From 54-19 sp038210655 (GTDB taxonomy: Bacteria > Chloroflexota > Chloroflexia > Chloroheliales > Chloroheliaceae), in contig JBBQWM010000025.1 in assembly GCA_038210655.1 (NCBI GenBank), forward strand, positions 1 through 64,000: a DNA stretch of 64,000 nt, written 5' to 3'. The notes beneath the pieces were generated by a model. It ran no database searches and was not told the DNA's origin. It was given only the letters and a program-made list of their open reading frames with translations. Positions within the stretch are counted from its first letter, which is position 1. Each line of letters starts with the position of its first letter. This document shows, piece after piece, positions 7,761 to 16,638 of this stretch. Both the position numbers and the translations under genes were made by a program.

Positions 7761-9801
7761 TTTCCGTCCTAATCAGCCGTTTGCGATGCTTCTGCCGATA
7801 TTCGGGGATTTCGAGCATAGGAGGGCGTTCGCGGTCTTCGATATGGCGAACATCGAGGCGCAAACCCTGTTCGCCCAGCGCGATCAGCTTCATGGTGCGG
7901 TTGACATCTTCGGTCAGGCGCAGCTTTTCGCGTTCTTCCAACCGCTTGATAACGACCTGGGTGATCGCAAAGGCCATCTGGCTGAGTGCGCCAAGTTCCT
8001 GATTGCGGTGCTGACGTTCGCGCAAATTGACCTGACCGAGGGCGCTCAGGCCAAAGCGTTCCAACACATCGATCAGGTGGCCGGTCTCGACCCCATAGCC
8101 GGTAAAGAAGGGCAACTGTTCGAGGCAACTGCGCCGCCCGGCATACTCGCCCGCCAAAGGCTGGATCATCCCGCTCAGTTCGGGGAAGAACAGGTTAAAG
8201 AGGGGCCGGATCGTCAGTTCGGTGACGCGCCCGCCGCCGGTTTCGTAGACCTTATCCCCGACCATGATCGGGCGACGATAATAACCCTTGACGTATTGGA
8301 TACGCGGCTCTTTCAAGAGCGGCCCGACCAGCCCATAAATAAAGCGCGGGTCAACGTTCTTTATATCGGTATCGATCCAGCAAATAATATCGCCTTTCAG
8401 GGCGTAGAGGCTTTTCCAGAGCGCCTCGCCCTTGCCGCGTCGTTGCCCGCTACTCTTCAAGATTTCCTGGTGAATCTGGACTGGGACACCCAATTCTTTG
8501 GCGATCTCCACCGTGCGGTCGGTGCTGGCACTATCGATTAGCACAATTTCATCCAGCAAGGGATATTTATCGAAAAGCTCGGCCTTGATAACCGAAATAA
8601 CGTTACCGACCGTCGCCTCCTCATTCAAAGCGGGCAGACCGAGGCTGATCGTCAGGCCCTGGCTTTTCTTGCTGGCAATTAGCCGCTCAATATCGTGGAA
8701 CTCCTCCGAATCAAAGGTATTTTCGGCAAACCATTTATCGACCAGATTCGAGATATAATCCTCGCTCGACATCCGGGCCTGAGCCTGCTGCTTGCGACGC
8801 TGGAGGCGGGCGAAGTAAAAGTCACGTGGAGCGCCAGTCCGCACGATAATCACGCCTGGCCCGCTTTTGGGTTGTTCGGCTTCGGCGACGCTCACCTTGC
8901 GACGGGGGCCAACCGTTTCCAGCACTGCTTTGGCGACCGGCCCGAAAGGGTCTTGCAACAAAGCTTCGGCCCGCGTCGCCCCAATATTCATCGACGCGCC
9001 CAGCAGCACCAAATTGTAACCTTCCTGGGACTCGTGGACAATTGCGTCCTGGGCGCTGTTGGCAATGACTTGCCGTCGCCGGACGCGCTGGCGTTGCTCG
9101 GTCGTCATACCGCGCAACAGATCGGTATAAGCCGAGTCGTCGCCACTATCGTCCAGACCGTCGCCATCGCTATCGGCCCGCACGACGTGCAGCAAGGTTA
9201 CTTCACCGTCGGTCTGCTGGGCCACTCCACTGGCAAGCCGCAAAGCTAACTCGGCAAACGGGCCACCGCGCACCGCCAGCAGCAACCGCATTTTCGGCTC
9301 GATCTCCACCCCCGGCCCAATCACCGCCATATCGCAGAGCGGGCGGCGCAAAATCTCATCCATCGCCGACTGAAATTCACCGGTGCCAGGGTCGAAACCG
9401 GGTTCCGGGCCGTCAAACCAACGCGCCTCCAAAAGGGCCAAATCTATCTGCGCTTCCAGAATAGCGTCGTTTAATTCTTGCCCTAGTTCTTTGGCGGCGC
9501 ATACTCGCACGCTGGTCTTGACTTCCAGGCTGCTCGGTTGGCTGTCCCGCTCGGCGGCAGTCGCCATCTGGTCGAGCAAGGTACGTAAATTCTGGGCTGG
9601 TAGCGCCCCTTCGCTCAGCGATTGACCCTCCCGCACCGGGATCAACCCCAACACCGTCAGGGTGATCGCCTCTTGCGCTTGCGCCAGCACCCGACCCGCC
9701 CGGATCAAGCGCATCACTTCGGCACGGTCGGCCTCACTTGGTTCCGTCCGCTCTTCTAATGCCAATAAAACCCGATACGACCGCGCTCCTTCTACTGCCA
9801 T
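7744..9801 (-). CDS. gpgS-like: UspA-UspA-GT81 fusion, glucosyl-3-phosphoglycerate synthase-like
   Basis: Residues ~1-165 and ~166-325 are two universal-stress-protein-like domains (RLLLAVRGGPFAELAL; LVLLGASMNIG). Residues ~345-660 match glucosyl-3-phosphoglycerate synthase (GT81): KWFAENTF, LGLPALNEEATVG, DSASTDRT, the metal-binding WIDTDIKNVDP, RVTELTIRPLFNLFFPE and GYGVETG. The enzyme transfers glucose from a nucleotide sugar to 3-phosphoglycerate, first step to glucosylglycerate or to polymethylated polysaccharides. The stand-alone enzyme is about 320-330 residues; the extra half here is the pair of Usp domains, which may sense nucleotide or stress state. A GT4 gene lies upstream on the same strand. 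No phosphatase gene for glucosylglycerate release is seen nearby. Confidence 0.85.
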   Translation of the reverse strand: MAVEGARSYRVLLALEERTEPSEADRAEVMRLIRAGRVLAQAQEAITLTVLGLIPVREGQSLSEGALPAQNLRTLLDQMATAAERDSQPSSLEVKTSVRVCAAKELGQELNDAILEAQIDLALLEARWFDGPEPGFDPGTGEFQSAMDEILRRPLCDMAVIGPGVEIEPKMRLLLAVRGGPFAELALRLASGVAQQTDGEVTLLHVVRADSDGDGLDDSGDDSAYTDLLRGMTTEQRQRVRRRQVIANSAQDAIVHESQEGYNLVLLGASMNIGATRAEALLQDPFGPVAKAVLETVGPRRKVSVAEAEQPKSGPGVIIVRTGAPRDFYFARLQRRKQQAQARMSSEDYISNLVDKWFAENTFDSEEFHDIERLIASKKSQGLTISLGLPALNEEATVGNVISVIKAELFDKYPLLDEIVLIDSASTDRTVEIAKELGVPVQIHQEILKSSGQRRGKGEALWKSLYALKGDIICWIDTDIKNVDPRFIYGLVGPLLKEPRIQYVKGYYRRPIMVGDKVYETGGGRVTELTIRPLFNLFFPELSGMIQPLAGEYAGRRSCLEQLPFFTGYGVETGHLIDVLERFGLSALGQVNLRERQHRNQELGALSQMAFAITQVVIKRLEEREKLRLTEDVNRTMKLIALGEQGLRLDVRHIEDRERPPMLEIPEYRQKHRKRLIRTEKRTEN

Positions 9802-9830
9802 TAGTTTCTCCTTATTGGGGGTTGGGGAAA

Positions 9831-9953
9831 GAATGAGGGATGAAGGATGAGGGATGAAAAGGATTTACGATTTACAATCGTAGATGTTATATTCTGAATT
9901 CTGCATTCTGAATTCTGCATTTCTTCATCCCTCCCCCTCATCCCTCCCCCTCA
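9831..9953. repeat. heptamer repeats (GGGATGA, ATTCTGN)
   Basis: A GGGATGA run at 9834-9860, ATTCTGA/ATTCTGC 7-mers at about 9893-9920, then inverted CCCTCAT-type copies to 9953. It fills the spacer between the GT81 and GT4 genes and includes the end of the GT4 coding sequence. Confidence 0.75.
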
Positions 9954-11230
9954 ACCAGTGGTCTGATTTGTTTTTCAAAAATACTTTCCCAGGTAAAGTT
10001 GGTAAGCACCGTATGTCGCAGGCGGTGCTGCAAATTCTGTTCTAGTGTTTCCTGAATTTGCCGGGCGATCACCGCCGGATGATCGTTCGGCGTAAAGTAA
10101 TAGGGCGTTTCGCCTGCCACCTCCACAAAAGGCTCCAGGCGGGTGCAGAAAATTGGCAATCGCACCAGGCCAGCCTCCAAAATGGGAATACCAAAGCCTT
10201 CCTGGGTCGAGGGGAAAAAGAGCGCGTCGGCACAGCGATAAAGATCGGCAATGACTTCATCGGAGACGGTGCGAGGTCGTCCCGCTTCGTCCTGCCAGCA
10301 CTCCATCAAAAAGACGACTTCGTCTTCTACTTTTAATTTGGTTCGCAGGGCCAGTAATTCGCGCACATATTCGTCGTTCTTGGGGTTATGTGGCCCCGGC
10401 GGGCCGGTCACGACCATCCGCACCGCCTGGCCCTGCTGTTTTAGCTCGGCGGCGACCTCTATCGCCAGTTCGATATTCTTGCGGCGAGTAATCCGGGCCG
10501 GGAGCAACAAAAATAAATTGCCCGCTTGCAAAGCCTGATCTAGCCCGGCCCTCGCTAGTACTGCTTGCGTTTCTTCGCCCAGCTTCAAAAATTCGGTGAA
10601 GGCGACCCCGTTCGGTACAACTGGAATTTCGGAAGGGGAAAGAGGTGGTTGGAAAGTCGCGGCGATTTCGTGCTGACGTTGGGGCGAAATCGCTACATAG
10701 GTAACGTTGGGTGAGGTAGTTCGCAATAAATCCCAGGGTGGCCCGGCGTGTAGCACCGCCGCATATAGCTCGTTAGTCCAGGCCAAATCGTGACACCAGG
10801 CGATAAATTTCACTTCGGTTAGTTCACTCGCTAATCTTAACAGGGCGGCAGTCAACGGGAGATTTTTATGGAGGGTCAGGGCGTTATGAACGATACAAGC
10901 GTCATATCCCCAAAGCAAATCTTTTAATCGCTGGTATATTTGATCTTCAAGCTGGCTAAAATCGGCGGGGACGCTGCCTCTATCCAGTTCGTGATTGATC
11001 GCCAGCAGCCGTTCGAGTTTACTATCTAAGAGCGGTTCAATAATGGTCTGGATACGGACTGGATCAGATTGGGGGGCCGGGCCACGTCCGGCAATAATCC
11101 CGACCTGATAGCCTGCCGCCGCGAACAGTCGGGCCTGAGCCGCCATTACCGACTCGACCCCGCCTACGACCGGCGGGCAGGTATAATGAAGCATCGCAAT
11201 CCGACCTGGTTGGGACTGTTCTACTGGCAT
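9938..11230 (-). CDS. glycosyltransferase family 4 (GT-B)
   Basis: GT-B fold retaining glycosyltransferase. The N-terminal domain starts with the glycine-rich acceptor loop CPPVVGGVES (residues ~18-28); the C-terminal domain has VPNGVAF, the basic RITRRKN loop, and the nucleotide-sugar region SDEVIADLYRCADALFFPSTQEGFGIPILEAG with the conserved E-x7-E pattern. A strong ribosome binding site (GAGGAG) precedes ATG 11230. Its position directly upstream of the GT81 fusion suggests action on the same glucosylglycerate-type product, for instance as a mannosyl- or glucosyltransferase, but this is inference from context only. Lipid or exopolysaccharide glycosylation is the alternative. Confidence 0.85.
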   Translation of the reverse strand: MPVEQSQPGRIAMLHYTCPPVVGGVESVMAAQARLFAAAGYQVGIIAGRGPAPQSDPVRIQTIIEPLLDSKLERLLAINHELDRGSVPADFSQLEDQIYQRLKDLLWGYDACIVHNALTLHKNLPLTAALLRLASELTEVKFIAWCHDLAWTNELYAAVLHAGPPWDLLRTTSPNVTYVAISPQRQHEIAATFQPPLSPSEIPVVPNGVAFTEFLKLGEETQAVLARAGLDQALQAGNLFLLLPARITRRKNIELAIEVAAELKQQGQAVRMVVTGPPGPHNPKNDEYVRELLALRTKLKVEDEVVFLMECWQDEAGRPRTVSDEVIADLYRCADALFFPSTQEGFGIPILEAGLVRLPIFCTRLEPFVEVAGETPYYFTPNDHPAVIARQIQETLEQNLQHRLRHTVLTNFTWESIFEKQIRPLVEGEG

Positions 11231-11268
11231 ATTCTCCTCTGAGTTAATTCAAAATTGAGCAAGTATAA

Positions 11269-11305
11269 CAAAAGCGGGTAAACCAAAATGACTTACCCGC
11301 TTTTG
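11269..11305 (-). terminator. intrinsic terminator after pspA
   Basis: Perfect 13-bp inverted repeat (CAAAAGCGGGTAA / TTACCCGCTTTTG) with a T-rich tract on the minus-strand side, between pspA and the GT4 gene. Confidence 0.85.
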
Positions 11306-11349
11306 CATTATTTCTTATCTGAGAAAAACCGACGCACCGGCCCGACTAA

Positions 11350-12030
11350 CTACTGAGCGCCACCCATCCCCATCCGGGATTTGAGGGCTTTGAGTTCGTC
11401 GTCCATCGTGTCGCCTGCTTCCAACTGCCTCAACTCGTCGTCGATGCCGTTAGGGGCGCTGTTCAACTCCATCTCAGCGGCAGCTTTAGCCTCGCGCTGG
11501 CGGATCGCCGCATCGATCCGACCTAGGTCGGTGCTACGGTCCTGAGCATTGAGGGAAGCCATTTGCTTAGACATCCCTTCCATCGCCTTCGCCTGACGAT
11601 AGCGAGCAATCATTACATCCCGGTTGCGGGCCGCTTCGTCGCGTTTTTGCATCAACAAAGTCAACTGGCTTCGCAGCTTTGTAACCATTGCATGTTGCGA
11701 GTCATATTGCTGCTGATAAGTGGTGGCAATGCCATCATAATCTTTTTTGCGGCGTAAACATTCGACGGCAAGATCATCTCGACCGGCCTTGATTGCCCGT
11801 TGCGCTTTATCTTCCCATTCTTTAGATTGACGCTCCGCCCCAAGTCGTTCCGCTTCCAGCATCTTTTCCTGGGCAATTACGGTTGCGACCTGGCCTTTGG
11901 CCTGCTCAATCGCATCGTTCATGTCCCGAATAATCTGGTCGAGCATTTTTTCAGGGTCTTCCGCTTTATCAAGAGCGGAGTTAATATTCGAGCGAAGAAT
12001 GGTGGAAATTCTATCAAGAATGCCTGGCAT
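11350..12030 (-). CDS. pspA: PspA/IM30 family membrane-protection protein
   Basis: The 226-residue product begins MPGILDRISTILRSNINSAL, the typical amphipathic N-terminal helix that binds stressed membranes, followed by long coiled-coil helices (DPEKMLDQIIRDMNDAIEQAK). ESCRT-III-like PspA/Vipp1 proteins assemble on the inner face of the membrane and limit proton leakage. The ATG at 12030 is chosen over an upstream in-frame Met (12090) because TAAGGAGGC lies just upstream of it and family homology begins there. It is monocistronic: its own terminator follows and a gap of over 300 bases precedes. No PspF or PspBC-type regulators are in the window. Confidence 0.92.
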   Translation of the reverse strand: MPGILDRISTILRSNINSALDKAEDPEKMLDQIIRDMNDAIEQAKGQVATVIAQEKMLEAERLGAERQSKEWEDKAQRAIKAGRDDLAVECLRRKKDYDGIATTYQQQYDSQHAMVTKLRSQLTLLMQKRDEAARNRDVMIARYRQAKAMEGMSKQMASLNAQDRSTDLGRIDAAIRQREAKAAAEMELNSAPNGIDDELRQLEAGDTMDDELKALKSRMGMGGAQ

Positions 12031-12355
12031 TAGTGCCTCCTTACAAATTCCAGGCCGGCCAACCCGCCTGGCTAAAGCTTTTTTAAACACCGGTTTAATT
12101 TTTACAAACCGGCAAGTTGCTTTCGTTAAAACCCGTCAATCCGCCACTGGTGGCTAATCCTGCAAAGTCCACCCAACGAATTTATCCTATCATGTTTTCA
12201 CTTATGAGTCCATACGTTGCGGTCTAATAATAAGTTTCACTTTTTAACTCAAGGGCTTGAGAAGGCAGAAGTTAGAATGCAGAATGTAACATCCCAATCT
12301 AGTAGCAATTATCAAACCTTGTTCCTAAAATCTAAAATCTAAAATCTTTCCCCCT
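12031..12355. other. intergenic region upstream of pspA
   Basis: No gene seen. It holds the pspA 5' region, a run of AAAATCT 7-mers at about 12326-12350 and fragments of ATTCTGC/TTAGAAT-type words. No convincing promoter could be assigned. Confidence 0.5.
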
Positions 12356-13459
12356 TCAATCAGACAGCAACAAGGCTTGAATTGTTTCAAAGACCTGTTC
12401 GGGGCTAATGGTGGTCAGGCAGGGGCGGGCGGCGCAACCCAGGCGACTGCCCAAAGTGCGGCCTCGGTAGAGACACGGACGGCAAGGCAAATCCATCTCA
12501 GCTTGCACCAACCGCACCCGTCCCTCCTCCGTCCCAAAGGGCGACCACGCGATATGATTGGTCGGGCCAAAGATGACGACCGAGGGCAAGCCTGCCACCC
12601 CTGCTAGTTGGGCCAACCCTCCGTCGTTACCGACAAACAGGCGGCAACCTTCTAAAAAGGCCGCTAATTCTTTGGCACTGGTACGGCCTGCCAGGTTCTC
12701 GATAGCGTCAGGCTGCTCCGAGAGCGCCCGGATTTGCTCGGTCAGGGCCATTTCAGCGGACGAACCGAGCAAGGCGATCTTTGCGCCGTAGTGTTGGGCC
12801 AAACGGTCGGCTAAGCGGGCGTAATATATCGCAGGCCAGCGTCGGGTCAGGGTATAAGTACCGCTTCCCGGCCCTAGCGCGATAATCGGTCGTTGGGTTT
12901 GACCAGCTTTCACCTCGTGTAGTAGCTCGGTGGCGCGTTCTCTTTCGCTTAGGCTGATCGCGATTTGCGGGCGCGGGTCGTATTCAAAGCTGGCTCCCGG
13001 TTGACGACTGAGCAAGGCTTCGACCAACTGCCGCCAGTAGTCGCGTTCGGTCAGGCCGTCGGCCCCAAAGCCTCGGTCGGGTACGCTTACATTAAGGAAG
13101 TGGGCCGCCGGGGTGCGGTTGTCCAGCCCGACCCGCCAGCGTGCGCCGGTCGCGGCAGCCAGCCCCCGATATTTCAAAGTCCCCCAGCGCAAACTCATAT
13201 GATGGAAGAAGATAACTGCGTCATAACGTCGTAAGCGCAGCCCACCCAGAAAAGCCGCCGCCTGTCCAAGCTTACCGGGCGCAAGGGCGGCGCGTGGGCT
13301 ATCGAACTGATATTTATCAAAGACCAGCAGTCGGTCGAGATAGGGTAAGCCTTCCAGCCCGACTCGACCAGTGGCGGTGGTTAGCACGTCCAGTTGGGCC
13401 GCAGGATAGGCCGTTTTCAGGGCGCGTAAAGCCGGTACGACCAAAAGCGCGTCGCCCAA
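12356..13459 (-). CDS. glycosyltransferase family 9 (heptosyltransferase-like)
   Basis: GT9 protein: GDALLVVPALRALKTAYP at the N terminus, PIIALGPGSGTYTLTRRWP in the middle (donor phosphate binding), and LFVGNDGGLAQLAGVAGLPSVVIFGPTN near the C terminus. GT9 enzymes add heptose or related sugars to surface glycans. The start is a problem: homology clearly begins about 12 residues earlier (RILAVKLADLGDALL), but the in-frame upstream stretch has no ATG or GTG; the first usable codon is the TTG at 13459, inside the conserved loop. An AGGAGG-like site lies near 13,500. A non-canonical start or a small indel is likely. Cysteine motifs near the C terminus are the usual ones for Chloroflexota homologues. 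Confidence 0.8.
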   Translation of the reverse strand: MGDALLVVPALRALKTAYPAAQLDVLTTATGRVGLEGLPYLDRLLVFDKYQFDSPRAALAPGKLGQAAAFLGGLRLRRYDAVIFFHHMSLRWGTLKYRGLAAATGARWRVGLDNRTPAAHFLNVSVPDRGFGADGLTERDYWRQLVEALLSRQPGASFEYDPRPQIAISLSERERATELLHEVKAGQTQRPIIALGPGSGTYTLTRRWPAIYYARLADRLAQHYGAKIALLGSSAEMALTEQIRALSEQPDAIENLAGRTSAKELAAFLEGCRLFVGNDGGLAQLAGVAGLPSVVIFGPTNHIAWSPFGTEEGRVRLVQAEMDLPCRPCLYRGRTLGSRLGCAARPCLTTISPEQVFETIQALLLSD

Positions 13460-13561
13460 ATCGGCTAACTTGACCGCTAGAATACGGAGGCTTTTTGGCT
13501 TCCCCCCTCCTGGGACAAATGATTTTTGATTTTCGATTTTGGCTGGCAGGACAATTTTCCT

Positions 13562-14281
13562 TTATAGTGGATTGGGCGGCAAGAACCCACGCTTTTGGAA
13601 TTTTTCCATCTGCCGGTGGAAATAAGTTTCCCCACCGATGTCGAGCATTACTTCTTCGATGTGTGGTAAAGGCGTTTGCCAGAGCCATTCTGCTCGGAGC
13701 CAGAAGCCGGGCAGAGCCTGCGAATTGTAGCGTCCTTCACCATCTGGCGTTATTGCTTGATATTGGTTATTTTTGTCTAAACGATAGAAAGTAGCCTGAT
13801 CGGTGGTCGGGTCTATCAGCCAATACTCCGGGACACCACCTTCGGCATATTCGGCGAACTTGGTTTGACGGTCGCGTTCAACGCTTTCGGGCGAGATAAT
13901 TTCAACTGCTAAATCGGCTGGCCCTTGTAGATAAGTAGTTTGGATTTGGGCCATCCTAGTTTTTGCCACGAAAAGCAAATCAGGCTCCCGACCCGACCCG
14001 GTTTCACCGGGTAATTTCATTTGAAAACCGGCTGAAAGCACGATACCCAAATCATAAGCCTCGACAAAAAGGCGGATCGCAGTCTCCAAAAAACCTTTAA
14101 TATTCTGATGTTTATAACTGGCTGGGCTTGGCATCACAATTTCTCCATCGACCCATTCGGCGTGGGTATCCTCTTCGGCCCATTCCAAAAACTGCTCGTA
14201 GCTAATTCTGCCCATTGGCAAGGGCTTCTCCGGCAAATTTGCTAACCTATTTGGACTTGGTTGCACCTTCGTCTCGGCCAT
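13562..14281 (-). CDS. Uma2 (DUF820) family endonuclease-like protein
   Basis: Typical 239-residue Uma2 protein of PD-(D/E)XK fold: EWVDGEIVMPSPA, GREPDLLFVAKTR (Asp), ADLAVEIISPESVERDRQTKFAEY (Glu and Lys) and GVPEYWLIDP. The function of the family is not established. It lies upstream of the GT9 gene, 100 bases away. GAGGAG precedes ATG 14281, and a TAATCCTGT-type repeat lies 20 bases upstream of the start, as for two other unrelated genes in the window. Confidence 0.88.
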   Translation of the reverse strand: MAETKVQPSPNRLANLPEKPLPMGRISYEQFLEWAEEDTHAEWVDGEIVMPSPASYKHQNIKGFLETAIRLFVEAYDLGIVLSAGFQMKLPGETGSGREPDLLFVAKTRMAQIQTTYLQGPADLAVEIISPESVERDRQTKFAEYAEGGVPEYWLIDPTTDQATFYRLDKNNQYQAITPDGEGRYNSQALPGFWLRAEWLWQTPLPHIEEVMLDIGGETYFHRQMEKFQKRGFLPPNPL

Positions 14282-14300
14282 CTTATAAACTCCTCTAAAA

Positions 14301-14335
14301 TTAACAGGGATGTACAGGATTAACAGGATTAAAAA
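14301..14335 (-). repeat. 9-bp-periodic leader repeat upstream of a Uma2 gene
   Basis: Minus-strand reading TAATCCTGT-TAATCCTGT-ACATCCCTGT, then TTAA, then the ribosome binding site of the Uma2 gene. The same arrangement precedes xseB and dtd. Confidence 0.85.
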
Positions 14336-14479
14336 TAGGCTGCCGTACTCTGTGGTGAGAGGCTAATTTTATTGGCACACCTGCATCCCATGTTCACTGT
14401 CTCCTTTGACCAGACTACCAAAATATTTCGGCTTTATGTTCACAACTATAGCAGCTTGATTGACAGAGGGCAACCCGGA

Positions 14480-15106
14480 TCAGCCCTGATTTGCTTTCGA
14501 GGTGTCTACTTTGGAGCGGACTTGCTTGAGGCAGTTGCTCAGGGCGGTATAGGATAATTCGAGTTTGGTATGAATGGCGAGCCAGTCCGGTTCGACTGCG
14601 AGACCCTTTTCGCGGGCTTGCACCAGTGTGTCGGACAAAATCATGGCTTGGGCGCGATGACGAGCATAATCAGCAAGTTCTTCGATGGGGATATAATAGA
14701 GGGCGGCACAAAGATCGGCAAGCGAATGTTCCAGCTTTGCGGTCTGACCGGGGCCGAAATCGTGACGATGGATGATCCACCATTCCAATTCGAGATCAGC
14801 CACCAGTTCGGGGTTCCAGCGGGCATCCAAATGGCGGTAGGCTGAACGATAAAAAGGAACCAGCCAGCCTAGCGCTTTGCGGTAATCTTCGCGCCCCCGT
14901 CCGCGTTTGAAGACGAAAGCGGCCCGCGTCAGCCGATAGGCGTTGTAGAGCGCCATAGGCAGGCTAAAGGTCAACTGCTCTTGCAAGAGTCGCACCGATA
15001 GCCGGAATAGGGCCAGCACCCGGCGGTCGTAATAGGCTCGCCACATCGCGGTTTCGGTTGCGGCCAATTGGGTTGGGTCAAAGTCATAAATGCGCGTTTG
15101 CTTCAT
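14480..15106 (-). CDS. hypothetical alpha-helical protein, 208 residues
   Basis: Not recognised. Predominantly helical, with several Trp/Tyr/Arg-rich segments (MWRAYYDRRVLALFRL, LELEWWIIHRHDF) and no signal peptide or transmembrane helix. The IEELADYARHRAQAM segment is amphipathic. The start at 15106 gives a clean soluble N terminus. It stands between the Uma2 gene and the Nei-type glycosylase, each separated by 80-200 bases, so no operon partner is evident. Confidence 0.65.
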   Translation of the reverse strand: MKQTRIYDFDPTQLAATETAMWRAYYDRRVLALFRLSVRLLQEQLTFSLPMALYNAYRLTRAAFVFKRGRGREDYRKALGWLVPFYRSAYRHLDARWNPELVADLELEWWIIHRHDFGPGQTAKLEHSLADLCAALYYIPIEELADYARHRAQAMILSDTLVQAREKGLAVEPDWLAIHTKLELSYTALSNCLKQVRSKVDTSKANQG

Positions 15107-15191
15107 AATCTAACCATGGGTTGGTAATTGAGGTATCACCTATACAAAGCTACTCGGATTATACTCAACTTGATTTTAGATCGCAAGAAAT

Positions 15192-16073
15192 TTAAGCCAC
15201 GGTAGCCACTTTTGCTTGACGCTGATTCAGGGGGATACCTTCACCCGCCAGAGGCTGACAATTTGGGCAGTACCAGGTCATACGCCGACCGGCCCCCTGG
15301 CGCACCATTTCGATAGGGATCTGGCAGATATAGCAGGATTTGGTACGGCGACGATAGACATAACCCAGGTTGTTGCCATGAATAATTTCGGGTAATAATT
15401 CGGGTGGCAAGAAAGCCTGATTAAAACCACCCAACTCGTAAGAGCGTTGGATCAGCAACAAACTGTAACGGATCAATTGCTCGAACTCGAAAGGCGAGAG
15501 GCTCCCGGCAGACCGTAACGGGTGCAGTCCGGCCTGAAAGAGTATTTCCGATTTTAGAATATTGCCAATACCGGCCACGATAAACTGATCCATAATCGCT
15601 TCGCCCAGTTCGCGCTGGTGGTTTTCGGGTAGTTGTAGTCGTCGCCAAACTTCGTCCGGCTCAAAATCGGGCGCAAGCAAGTCCGGCCCCATCTGGCTGG
15701 TTTTGTGCTGCGGTAGCTGACCGGGCGCGATCAGTTCGCAAACCGGCGCATTAAACAGGACGGCTACCGAAACTGGAGTTTCCAGGACAAGTCGCGCCAG
15801 GCGATCCTCTTTCTCCCAGATTTCTCCCGGCTTGTAAGTGTGCCAGCTACCCCACATCAGCATATGACTATAGATCGAGTAGCCGTTGGAAAGATCGATA
15901 AACAAATTCTTGCCATGACTGCGGACGGCTACCACGCTTTGATCTTTGATATAGGCCGCCCAGTTTTCGAGCCGGGCCTTTTTGTAGCGCGACCGAACGG
16001 CAGTAATAGACTGACCGTCCAGGGCAGTACGCAATCGGTCGCCCATATTTTTGATACTTGGTCCCTCTGGCAT
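15192..16073 (-). CDS. nei: Fpg/Nei family DNA glycosylase (endonuclease VIII-like)
   Basis: Base-excision repair enzyme: starts MPEGPSIK, so after Met removal Pro2 is the Schiff-base nucleophile and Glu3 the general acid. The conserved Lys-bearing turn is SHGKNLFI; the helix-two-turn-helix is around residues 150-220 (DQFIVAGIGNILKSEILF); the C-terminal zinc finger has CYIC and CPNC pairs. It excises oxidised bases and cuts the abasic site. Nei rather than Fpg is preferred from the MPEGPSI start and the finger spacing; substrate range is inferred. Single gene. Confidence 0.88.
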   Translation of the reverse strand: MPEGPSIKNMGDRLRTALDGQSITAVRSRYKKARLENWAAYIKDQSVVAVRSHGKNLFIDLSNGYSIYSHMLMWGSWHTYKPGEIWEKEDRLARLVLETPVSVAVLFNAPVCELIAPGQLPQHKTSQMGPDLLAPDFEPDEVWRRLQLPENHQRELGEAIMDQFIVAGIGNILKSEILFQAGLHPLRSAGSLSPFEFEQLIRYSLLLIQRSYELGGFNQAFLPPELLPEIIHGNNLGYVYRRRTKSCYICQIPIEMVRQGAGRRMTWYCPNCQPLAGEGIPLNQRQAKVATVA

Positions 16074-16638
16074 ATTACAATTCTTTCTATAAAACAGATA
16101 TTAGAAATCAGATGACAGAAATTAGATAATATTGGTACAAGGCGATCATACAATCACTAGACGATCTACCTACAGCTAGAAATTTGTTATAGCATCTATA
16201 GCTATAGCTGATTTCAGTTATAAGCTAAGCAAAAACAAGGCCACCTTCGGAATACGCCAGGGCGATACTGTAGGAGCGGGCTTCCGCCCGCGATACTTCC
16301 GCCCGCGATACTTCCGCCCGCGATGCTTCCTCCTGCGATGCGTGACCTCAACCCAGGTGCTTGATCGCGGGCGGAAGCCCGCTCCTACAGAATTTGGTAT
16401 CGCCCTTCGGAATACGCAGGGCTTATGCGTTTACCTCAATCTTACTTTGAGCCTAATAATTTAGGAGTGAGGCTAAAAAGCCCATCAAAAGACTTTTGAC
16501 TTTGGCCTAAACGCATAAGCCCTGCGGAATACGCTTGCTGGGTAGCATAATTTTCAAGATGCTGCTATGATAGGGCTAACCAAAACTGTTCAGAAATACT
16601 AGAGGAAGTGAAAAAGGATTCTAGAGAGGAGCGTCACA
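16074..16638. other. 565-base intergenic region between nei and the oxidoreductase
   Basis: No gene. It holds short TTAGAAAT-type repeats next to nei, the tandem MITE-like elements (16247-16534), and the leader of the oxidoreductase with a GAGAGGAG ribosome binding site near 16623. Confidence 0.7.
16247..16534. mobile_element. two adjacent MITE-like elements sharing one target duplication
   Basis: Three copies of CGGAATACGC at 16248-16257, 16408-16417 and 16525-16534 separate two different elements. Element 1, 16259-16406, has 10-bp inverted ends AGGGCGATAC/GTATCGCCCT and contains an inner hairpin of the TAGGAGCGGGCTTC family. Element 2, 16418-16523 (106 bp), has 16-bp inverted ends AGGGCTTATGCGTTTA/TAAACGCATAAGCCCT; a second copy in the opposite orientation is at 51443-51548. 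Neither encodes a protein. The layout fits insertion with a 9-11 bp target duplication, one element into or beside the other. Confidence 0.85.
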
